Part shown: piece after piece, positions 20,936-29,697 of the stretch | Layout: every line of letters begins with the position of its first letter | Position numbering within the stretch: position 1 is the first letter of the stretch | Assembly (NCBI GenBank): GCA_946902985.2 | Contig: OX336388.2 | Location: 228,306,467 to 228,370,466, forward strand | Direction: 5' to 3' | From: Meconema thalassinum | Lineage: Eukaryota; Arthropoda; Insecta; Orthoptera; Tettigoniidae | DNA length: 64,000 nt | Program-made: the position numbers and the translations under genes | Notes under the pieces: generated by a model | Told to the model about the DNA's origin: nothing | What the model saw: only the letters and a program-made list of their open reading frames with translations | Databases searched by the model: none

Positions 20936-22613
20936 TATATATATATAAAAGTGAATTGCTGTTCGTTAGTCTCGTTAAACTCGAGAACGGCTGGACCGAT
21001 TTGGCTAATTTGGTCTTGAACTATTTGTGGAAGTCCAGAGAAGGTTTAAAAGGTGAATAAATATGAAAGTTGTAGCGCACGAGTAGATTCAACAAATGAG
21101 TGACGGCACGCGAATCGCTTAAACCAAGTCCCGTATGCGTTCATATACCATTAATCCGATTGCTATGAAACTTTGGTTGTTTGGTGGTGCACACTCCAGG
21201 AAATGTTTTTGACTTAGTAAATCCTTTTTACAATAGGTAGCGCACGAGTAGATTCAACAAATGAGCGACGACGCACTAAGCGTTTCAACAAATTCCCGTA
21301 TGCGTTCATATACTATTCGTCTGATAGCGATGAATCTTGGGTGAGATGTTGTACACTTTGGGGAAGGTTTCTGGCTTAGTAAATCCACTTAACCATAGGT
21401 AGCGCATGACTAGATTCAACAAATGAGCGACGACGGGCAAAGCGTTTCAACAAAGTCCGGTATGCGTTCACATACCATTCGTCTGATACCGATGAAACTT
21501 GGGTGAGAGGTTGTGTACACTACAGGCAAGGTTTCTGGCTTAGTAAATCCATGTAACAATAGGTAGCGCACGAGTAGATTCAACAAATGAGCGACGACGG
21601 GCGAAGCATTTCAAACAAGTCCAGTATGCGTTCACATACAATTCGTCCGATAGCGATGAAACTAGGGTGAGGGGTTGTGTACACTACAGACAAGGTTTCT
21701 CGCTTAGTAAATCCATGTTATAATAGGTATCGCACACGTAGATGAAACAAATGAGCGACGACGCGCGATGTGTTTCAACATAGTCTCGTATGCGTTCATA
21801 TACCATTTTTACGATAGCGACTCAACTTGGATGAGTTGTTGTGTACACTCCAGGCAAAGTTTCAGGCTTAATAAATCCATTTTACAATAGGTAGCGCACA
21901 AGTAGATTCAACAAATGAGTGACGGCACGCGATTCGTTTAAACAAAGTCATGTAAGCGTGCATATACCTTTCATCCGAATGCTATGAAACTTTGGCGAAT
22001 TGTTGTCCACACTCCAGGAAAGGTTTCTGACTTATTAAATCATGTTTACAATAGGTAGCGCACGAGTAGATTCTACAAATGAGTAACGGCGCGTATCGTT
22101 TAAAAAACACTCCATATGCGTTCATATACCATTCATCCGATTGTGATAAATCATTAGTGAGTTGAGTACAGTCTTGGGAAGGTGTATGAATTAGTAAATC
22201 CGTTTTTCAATGGGTGGCGCACAAGTAGATTCAACAAATGAGTGACAGCGCGCGAATCGTCAAAACAAATCCCGTATGCGTTCATATGCCATTCATCCGA
22301 TTGTGATGAAACTTTGATGAGTTGTTCCGTACACGCCAGAAAAGATTTTCGAATTAGTAAATCCATTTTACAATAGGTAGAGTACGAGTATATTCAACAA
22401 ATGCGTGACGGCGCTCGAATCGTTTCAACAAAGTCCCGTATGCGTTCACATACCATTCATTTCATTGCGATGGTTTGTTTTGAGATAGTAAATCAATTTT
22501 ACAATAGTTTAGAGTTGGTTAACGGGAAAAGAAAAAAATATTGGGAAACCAAAATCACTTCAACAAATAAAGTTACAACGCCAACACTTTATTTAATTAC
22601 CGGGTGCAGCTAG
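20936..22613 (+). mobile_element. Helitron 2, end to end with Helitron 1
   Basis: Its 5' region (TATATATATATAAAAGTGAA then 'gttagtctcgttaaactcgagaacggctggaccgattt') is a 5' end I know from arthropod Helitrons, with the initial TC changed to TA. It carries about nine ~165-bp units (for example at 21075, 21240, 21402, 21566) and ends CCGGGTGCAGCTAG at 22613. It abuts Helitron 1 with no spacer. No protein is encoded. Confidence 0.85.
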
Positions 22614-23683
22614 TAGATAATAATAATTCAGTTTAATTCCAAGGAGGCCATACATGACAGTGTTGCCAAAATGATTTTAAGTCTGCTGATAGGTGAAATT
22701 TTTAAATGTATATAACTTCTACACTATCAATTGGATTTCAGCCAAATTTCGTGTGTAGGCCTACTATGTGTAGATAGACAGATATGACTGAGCGTAACCT
22801 TAAGAGCCACCAGGGCTGTTAATAAATTCACTCTCTATCGTTTTTATCTAAATACCAATATATCAGAAAGTATACAAGCCGACAGCTTTAAACTATGCTC
22901 ACGTATAGTACCCGACATTCTCGATTAATTTGGAGTATCTAATGAACCTCAGTACTACCAACATGTTTCTAAGCCTGCTGATAGGACCAATTGTAAATGC
23001 GTGTAACTTCTATACTATCAATTTGATTTCAACCAAATTTCGTATGTGCTATGTGTTTTTATGACTATGCGATATCTTAAGAGCAACCAGAGCTGCCAAC
23101 TGTTAATAAATGCTGTCTGTATTTTTTTAGCCTAATATCAATATATCAGAAAGTATTCAAGCCAACAGCTCTAAGCTTTGCACATGTATATTACCTTACA
23201 TTCTAGATTAATTTGGAGTAAATAATATACATGATACTAAGCTTGCTAATTGGTCAAATTTTAAAATACATGTAACTTCTATACAAATAAATGGATTTCA
23301 TCCAAAAAATTGGTACAACAATAGATCATAATAGTTCAGATTATTTCTAACCAACACATGCATGACATTGTTGCCAAGATGATTTTACGGGCGTTGATAA
23401 GTCCAATGTCTAACTGCATGTAACGTCCATGCTATTCATTGGACTTCAACCAAATTTTTTATTCTGTTCCTTAAGAGATGGAACTAAGAATTTATTTAGT
23501 CACCAGGGCTGCCAACTGTAGTGCTCTATTAGGCTACATTATGCCAGTTATATTTCGAACTAATTAGAAATTTCGATATTACCAACTCAATTTCGTCATT
23601 ATTCTAATTATGTCCATATAGATTAATCTTTGGAATGAATCTTACAGTAGGCTCTTTAGTTCGTCACGGAACTTCTTGTTTCT
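22614..23683 (-). mobile_element. X1 hairpin-ended element, 5' part
   Basis: Read on the minus strand it starts ACAAGAAGTTCCGTGACGAA (about 23680 downward), then AGAGCCTACTGTAAG, followed by about three ~300-bp internal units ('ttggcagccctggtggctct', 'ctccaaattaatctagaatg'). It continues directly into 13016-13316 once the Helitron is removed. A SINE tail adjoins its 5' end. Confidence 0.8.
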
Positions 23684-23900
23684 TTTTTTTTGTCGTGTAG
23701 CCTCCTGGGAGGCCAAGTGCAGGGCTTTGTAGTGAACGCTCGCGGGCGACCTGCACGTCCCAATCATGATGAAGTGAAGATGAAGACGTCACATACACCC
23801 AGTCCCCGCGGCAGAGGATTCAACTCTATGAGATCAAACTCGGGACCCTTTTGGCCAAAGCCTAGCGAGCTAACCAAACGCCATGGGGCCGGACATAATG
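23681..23900 (-). mobile_element. tRNA-derived SINE (family S2)
   Basis: Minus strand: the head GTCCGGCCCCATGGCGTTTG contains an A-box-like TGGCGTTTGGTTAGC and the anticodon-region word GGCTTTGGCC; the body follows, and then a 3' tail (GACGTGCAGGTCGCC..CACGAC) ending in poly(A), which appears as T8-9 at 23683-23691. The B box is degenerate. The same family lies at 45178-45430. Confidence 0.85.
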
Positions 23901-23974
23901 ATAATAATAATGTATGGCCACCACTGACGAATGGCCAGCAACAGGTTGACGAAGAAAATCTTTCACTTTTTTGA

Positions 23975-24208
23975 CATCAACCACAAAACTACGATGCCCG
24001 GTTTAGAAATGCCAAGCCAGACCTCGAAATGCTCGAAATCAATCCCGACGATCCATTGGACGGTGATATCATCCGCCAAAATATAGTGACGAATGGGCTT
24101 AACCAAGTTTTGCCTCCAAAAAGAAGACAGAGAATTACCCCTAGCAGTGAAGAATTATTGCACTGTGATTTCGTAAATATGGACAATTTGTTTATAAAGT
24201 GCGATTAA
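23975..24208 (+). CDS. Orphan coding-like stretch, 78 codons
   Basis: An open frame from 23975 to the stop TAA at 24206-24208 encodes a charged, non-repetitive peptide with HQPQNYDARFRNAKPDLEML near its start and PPKRRQRITPSSEELLHCDF in its second half. It is preceded by a stop at 23972-23974 and has no ATG at the edge. If real it is an exon or a transposon remnant rather than a whole gene. The upstream T-rich tract could be part of a splice acceptor, but no clear AG boundary was fixed. I recognise no family. Composition and absence of stops are the only support. Confidence 0.3.
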   Translation, partial: HQPQNYDARFRNAKPDLEMLEINPDDPLDGDIIRQNIVTNGLNQVLPPKRRQRITPSSEELLHCDFVNMDNLFIKCD

Positions 24209-24284
24209 ACAAATAACCATAATAATAATGTGTCCAGCCGGCTTAACAGTAAAGCACGACTGGTGGCATCTTTTGTCTGCTGCT

Positions 24285-24660
24285 GATTTTTTTTGTTTTT
24301 TTTTTTGTTTTATGATATTTTATTTTATTTTTGTATTTTATTTTGTTTTGTGTTTTAGTTTTGGTTTTTTCCTTGTTTTTGCTCTTGTTCTTGTTCTTGT
24401 TTTTATTCTTTATTTGCCTTTGTTCTTGTTCTTGTTCTTGTTCTTATCCTTTTTCCTTTTCCTTTTAATTTGTCTCTTTCTTTTTCTCTTTCTGTCCTTT
24501 TTCTTTTCTTCTTCTTTTTTCTTTTTCTTGTTTTGTACTTGTTCTTGTTTTGTTTTGTTTCGTCTCAGTATTTTGTGTTTTTTTGTCTTTTTGTTGTTTT
24601 GTTTGTTTTGGTTTTGATTGGGGTTTAGTGTTGCTGGGGTAAGATTTGGTTTTATTTCAT
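24285..24660. repeat. T/G-rich low-complexity tract
   Basis: TTTTGTTTTTGTTTT-type sequence with little else. It is the reverse complement in character of the A/C-rich spacers at 33988-34076, 35606-35862 and 43690-44045. A hydrophobic ORF reading through it is an artefact of composition. Confidence 0.8.
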
Positions 24661-25027
24661 TTTTATTTTGTCCTATTTCGGTTTTTGTGTGTGGGTTTGT
24701 TATTTACTAATAGAACTCTGTATTGCTTAGAGACTATAGGAATGTATAATTTGATCAGACATCTAGTTAATCGTTTTAATACAATCACTGTCTTTCATCT
24801 TGCCTTCGCGACGTCCACTGCCACGACAGAAATGTGAGGGACATGTGTGTAGCTCTACCAAGCCAATAGAGAGATGATATATTCAGAGATATTACTTAGA
24901 AACGAAAATCTGAAATCTAAAATCCTGTCGCTTCATTTTGTCTGCAATGCATAGAATATTCCTTTTTGCAAAGAGGGGACAAAGAGGTCAAAGAGTCTGC
25001 TTTTATTCATAATCCTTTCCTTGGCTT
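24661..25027. other. No feature seen
   Basis: No family or ORF recognised. Confidence 0.4.
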
Positions 25028-25029
25028 GT

Positions 25030-25082
<53 letters not shown>
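25028..25082. repeat. (CA)n microsatellite
   Basis: About 27 CA units with a CG interruption near the end. Confidence 0.95.
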
Positions 25083-25084
<2 letters not shown>

Positions 25085-25509
25085 GACTGTAAAAGAGGAA
25101 GGGAAACCTTTTTGGTCCCAAATCCGACGTGGCCTGACCCTTGAACTCACCTCCTCCTTTGGTTTGTGGATGCGACTTCAGTAATCACGGTAAGCATCAT
25201 TAGTTGATATTTGCGTCTCTCATTTGTTGAGTGTGTTTGTAGGTGTAGGGGGGGGGGGGGGATACCAGGACAGACTACCCCGTTCCTTGCCTCTCCTTTC
25301 TCCACCCATCCACATCCTCTTCTTTGCATCACCAGGTATAGGTCCAAACAAATCTCTAGACCGTACGAGGTTAATGAGATTCAGTTTGTTTAGACATTTT
25401 GCATGTTGATTATTTGCAATGAAGATACGTGTAGAAACTTCTAAAAAGACAGCTAAATTATTTACAACACTCCAGCATTTCAGATGTGATCAAGTTGCTA
25501 CTTTGGATG

Positions 25510-26480
25510 TTTGGTTCCTCAGTTTAGGGGCTGCGACAACGCGGTCATGTAGCCCCGTGTACTTTTGGTGTGTGTAGAATCTGTCTGATAACTAGGGCTC
25601 AGATTTTTAGGTGCTAATAATCGGGAAAATATTTAATTTTTATGTATTGAAAATACATGAAATATGTGAGAGAAAATAAAAATATTTAATTATTATTTAG
25701 TTAATTAAATGAATATAAACAATATGCAGCACTCACGAACTCAATTTATGCTATGCCTCACTGACTGCTGAAGCATTACAATACACAACGAGATACATCT
25801 TCAAGTTGTCCATCACAAATGACCGACGATTATCGCGAAACACTTCTTTTCAAGGCGCGAAACTGCGGCAATATGTTTTTTGCCCATGAGGAGTTGTGCA
25901 ACTTGAGATCGCTGTTCAGCCTTGATTGCTTTCCCACATGGTTGGCAGAACAGAACGCCCCCATCACAAGTAAAATTATCTTAAAATTCTGCAACAGACG
26001 ATAACCTGTATTGTGTTTAAGTGTTTACTTTAGGCATCGTAGAACTGCCTAACACTTCACGGTGCCAGAAATGAACTGCATGTGAGTGACACTAGTTCCA
26101 GGTAGCTGGGGGAGGGGGAGGTCTAGCACGTGGTACAATATGGCTATGGATAAGGAAATCCCCGGCTTCCACAGTGAGTGGCACGGGGCGACAAGTTAAG
26201 AAAAACACAGCTCCAAGCTGACGTACGCTCTGCATGAAGATTAGACAGCTCACAGGTTGAACTAACACAGAACAAAAATGCAATAAACTGAAAGATCTTG
26301 CATACTGATTTTAAATAATGTAAATATTATGTCTTTTTATGTGCTAATGAGTAAAAAGCAGGAATTTATGTATTTATAGAAAAAATGCTTAAAATATGTA
26401 TTTACATAAAAAAATATTTATTTACCTAAAAATCCGAGCCCTACTGATAACCATTGTCAAGGTTGATAGCTGTATTAGTG
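25510..26480. mobile_element. S4 dispersed repeat, interrupted by a hAT
   Basis: Left part: 'catgtagccccgtgtac', 'gtagaatctgtctgataac'. Right part after the hAT: 'cattgtcaaggttgatagct', 'tgtgtgttatctgtcaggtt'. The uninterrupted order is seen at 53405-53520 and 43400-43470. S4 looks like a SINE-type retroposon; its orientation is not fully certain. Confidence 0.6.
25593..26443 (-). mobile_element. Complete non-autonomous hAT (851 bp) with zinc-finger remnant
   Basis: Terminal inverted repeats TAGGGCTCAGATTTTTAGGT and (inverted) TAGGGCTCGGATTTTTAGGT are flanked by a perfect 8-bp duplication CTGATAAC (25585-25592, 26444-26451). The minus strand (about 26070-25810) encodes a broken N-terminal zinc finger with GGVLFCQPCGKAIKAEQRSQ, like the CGGBP1/hAT-type finger in the copy at 56924-57154. 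Here one zinc-ligand histidine is changed to L (AQLL for TQHL), and the frame contains stops. The catalytic core is absent. Confidence 0.9.
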
Positions 26481-26539
26481 TGTGTTATCTGTCAGGTTGA
26501 CCTGTTTGCCATCTTTTGATGAGTGCAGTACAATTACAT

Positions 26540-27380
26540 TTGTCTGTTGGCACAGGCTAGAGTAAAATGTGGCTTTTCACCTATGTCTCAGTCTCACTCA
26601 TGGCTGTGATTATATGGAAGCTACTGAGGTATGGGTGGTGCTTAGTAATGACATTCAGAGCACAGTCTGTGTCTGTTGGCACAGGCTAGAGTATCACCGA
26701 TGTCTCAGTCTCACTCATGGCTGTGATTATATGGAAGCTACTGAGGTATGGGTGGTGCTGAGTAATGACATTCAGGGCACAGTCAGTGTCTGTTGGCACA
26801 GGCTAGAGTATCACCGATGTCTCAGACTCACTCATGACTGTGATTATATGGAAGCTACTGAGGTATGGGTGGTGCTGAGTAATGACATTCAGGGCACAGT
26901 CAGTGTCTGTTGGCACAGGCTAGAGTATCACCGATGTCTCAGTCTCACTCATGACTGTGATTATATGGAAGCTACTGAGGTATGGGTGGTGCTGAGTAAT
27001 GACATTCAGGGCACAGTCAGTGTCTGTTGGCACAGGCTAGGGTATCACCGATGTCTCAGTGTCACTCATAGCTGTGATTATATGGAAGCTACTGAGGTAT
27101 CAGTGGTGCTGAGTAATGACATTCAGGGCACAGTCAGTGTCTGTTCGCACAGGCTAGAGTATCACCGATGTCTCAGTGTCACTCATAGCTGTGATTATAT
27201 GGAAGCTACTGAGGTATCAGTGGTGCTGAGTAATGACATTCAGGGCACAGTCAGTGTCTGTTCGCACAGGCTACAGTATCACCGATGTCTCAGTCTCACT
27301 CATAGCTGTGATTATATGTAAGCTACTGAGGTATCAGTGGTGCTGAGTAATGACATTCAGGGCACAGTCAGTACCTGTGG
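26540..27380. repeat. 117-bp tandem array, about 7 units
   Basis: The period is 117 bp (GGCTAGAGTA at about 26684, 26801 and so on). It is divisible by three, so one frame stays open from 26569 to 27321 and encodes a 39-residue repeat (CDYMEATEVWVVLSNDIQ and following). Units are highly similar, with two variants (TGGGTGGTG against TCAGTGGTG) in blocks, which suggests recent amplification. No evidence for a gene. Confidence 0.9.
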
Positions 27381-27513
27381 ATGCTGGGAAAGGTTCTACT
27401 CATAGGGTTAGTACTCTGTTCGGACTCCTCATCTTTCCTAGTACGCCTCAATATAGCGCTTCCTTGGGTTTTTGTGGGTATCTACTCACATAACCTAACG
27501 GCGGTTCTTGTTA

Positions 27514-29697
27514 TGAAAGCCGGATCCAGATCCTATAGGCTTTCATATAGCCGTGGTAGGATTTTTCGAGATCTCGGAAACTAAGCGCCGCCCAGTGTTC
27601 AAACCTATTCCAATCGAATCAGAGTCGAAAAAAAAAAAAAAAAAAAAATCAAAAAAAGTCTGTCTGTATGTACGTACGTACGTACATACGTATGTGCGTG
27701 ACGTTTTTGCGTTTAGCAAAGTACAGGTCGCAATTTTCAAGATATCAGGCTGAAATTTGGTACGGTGAAAGAGTTGGGGCCTGTGACGAACCCTATTGTT
27801 GGGCGTTAAAATCGGTGCAGGACCGGACCTTTTTTTGGGGCCCTGAATTTCATCCTATTTTTTTGAATCGATATATCTCGGAAAAGGTTGGTCGTATCGA
27901 AAAATGTTAAAGGTATAGGTGTAAGATCTCTGCGGAATGCAACTTTTTTACTCAAAACGATTTTTTGATATCTCTCACCGTTTTCTTTTTTTGGGGCCCT
28001 GAATATGTCCATTGTGCGTGACATTTTTGCGTTTAGCTAAGTACTGGTCGCAATTTTCAAGATATTAAGCTGAAATTTGGTACGATGAAAGAGTTAGTGA
28101 CTGTGACGAATCCTATTGTTGGGCGTTAAAATCGGTGCAGGGACAGATCTTTTTTGGGGGCCCTGAATTTCAAACATTTTTTTGGAATCGATATATCTCG
28201 GAAACGGTTGATCGCATCGAAAAACGTTAAATGTATAGGTGTAAGACCTCCGCGGTATGCAACTTTTTTACTCAAAACGATTTTTTGATATCTCTCACCG
28301 TTTTCTTATTTTGGGGCCCTGAAAATGTCCATTGTGTGTGACATTTTTGCGTTTAGCTAAGTACTGGTCGCAATTTTCAAGATATTAAGCTGAAATTTGG
28401 TACGATGAAAGAGTTAGGGACTGTGAAGAATCCTATTGTTGGGCGTTAAAATCGGTGCAGGGCCGGATCTTTTTTGGGGGTCCTGAATTTCAAACTTTTT
28501 TTTTGGAATCGATATATCTCGGAAACGGTTGATCGCATCGAAAAATGTTAGGCCTAAATGTATAGGTGTAAGACCTCCGCGGTATGCAACTTTTTTACTC
28601 AAAACGATTTTTTGATATCTCTCACCGTTTTCTTTTTTTGGGGCCCTGAAAATGTCCATTGTGTGTGACATTTTTGCGTTTAGCTAAGTACTGGTTGCAA
28701 ATTTCAAGATATTAAGCTGAAATTTGGTACGGTGAAAGAGTTAGTGCCTGTGACGAATCATGTTGTTGGGCGTTAAAATCGGTGCAGGGCCGGATCTTTT
28801 TTGGGGGCCCTGAATTTCAAACTGTTTTTTGGAATCAATATATCTCGGAAACGGTTGGTCGTATCGAAAAATGTTAAATGTACAGGTGTAAGATCTCCGC
28901 GGTATGCAACTTTTTTACTCATACGATTTTTTGATATCTCTCACCGTTTTCTTTTTTTGGGGGCCCTGAAAATGTCCATTGTGCGTGACATTTTTGCGTT
29001 TAGCTAAATACTGGTCGCAATTTTCAAGATATTAAGCTGAAATTTGGCACGGTGAAAGAGTTAGTGACTGTGACGAATCCTATTGTTGGGCGTTAAGATC
29101 GGTGCAGGGCCGGATCTTTTTTTGGGGCCCTGAATTTCAAACTTTTTTTTGGAATCGATATAGCTCGGAAACGGTTGGTCGCATCGAAAAAAGTTAAATG
29201 TCCAGGTGTAAGATCTCCACGGTATGCATCTTTTTTACTCATAACGATTTTTTGATATCTCTCACCGTTTTCTTTTTTTGGGGCCCTGAAGATGTTATTA
29301 AATGTTTTTGGTTTTGAAAAAAATGGGGCCCAAATGTATATAATAATAGGTAAAAATTTAAACGATGGTCTAATTGAATTCTACGGAAAATTATCTATAT
29401 TAACCCGTTTTCAACTTTTCAATACGTTAAATAATGTTTTTACAGCTGTAATATACTTTCTATTTCCCAGGACGTCCGGCTTTCATAACCACGTGATGGT
29501 GTCAGCATTGCCTAGAATAACATTTTATAATTTTCCTACATTACCACACAATCGGGCCAAAGGCCCGAAATGCTAGGCATCAGCCCTTGCCGCCAACGAA
29601 GTTGTTGTTTGAGATTATAACCCCTCTTGCTGGCCCCTTGCTGCTGCGCCACTGTCTCATCAAAAGCAGGTCGTGCTGCGGGGACTCCTACTTGTTA
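27514..29697 (+). mobile_element. R7 element, tandem copy 1 (~2.2 kb)
   Basis: It starts TGAAAGCCGGATCC inside a hairpin (TATGAAAGCC...GGCTTTCATA, 27512-27547). A poly(A) run, a GTACGTAC microsatellite (27668-27695), about five ~320-bp units (27700-29290) and a ~400-bp 3' region follow. That region contains hairpin CGGGCC-AAA-GGCCCG then AAATGCTAG at about 29551-29574. CTTGTTA occurs before copy 1 (27507-27513), between the copies (29691-29697) and after copy 2 (32214-32220). No protein domain is found; the class is unknown. Confidence 0.75.
27700..29290 (+). repeat. ~320-bp tandem units in R7 copy 1
   Basis: TGCGTTTAGC recurs at about 27709, 28027, 28347, 28676 and 28997. Each unit holds 'gctgaaatttggtacggtga', 'ggtgcagggccggatctttt', 'cgatatatctcggaaacggt' and GGGGCCCTGAA twice. 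Confidence 0.9.

Larger units (their letters stand above)
13317..22613 (+). mobile_element. 9.3-kb Helitron composite inserted in X1
   Basis: The left edge is TCTTTATATATATAATTC after a host A; the right edge is ACCGGGTGCAGCTAG before a host T. The X1 copy at 60646-62032 keeps the empty site: its minus strand reads ...GCACACGTA-TAGATAATA, which equals left flank plus right flank. It holds ~165-bp tandem repeats (13690-14629, 19996-20830, 21060-22460) and an internal Helitron end at 20935. It is therefore best read as two Helitrons end to end (13317-20935 and 20936-22613), the first interrupted by a 5.4-kb insertion. No Rep/helicase coding was found. Confidence 0.8.

Noticed and set aside
24228..24617. 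129-residue hydrophobic ORF resembling a membrane protein
   Set aside because: It reads through a T/G-rich low-complexity tract; the F and L content is a result of composition.
26569..27321. 250-residue ORF as a protein gene
   Set aside because: It is entirely the 117-bp tandem repeat.
29551..29575. Helitron end (hairpin plus CTAG) inside R7
   Set aside because: It is followed by G rather than T, and R7 continues ~120 bp further in both copies, so it is not the element's end.
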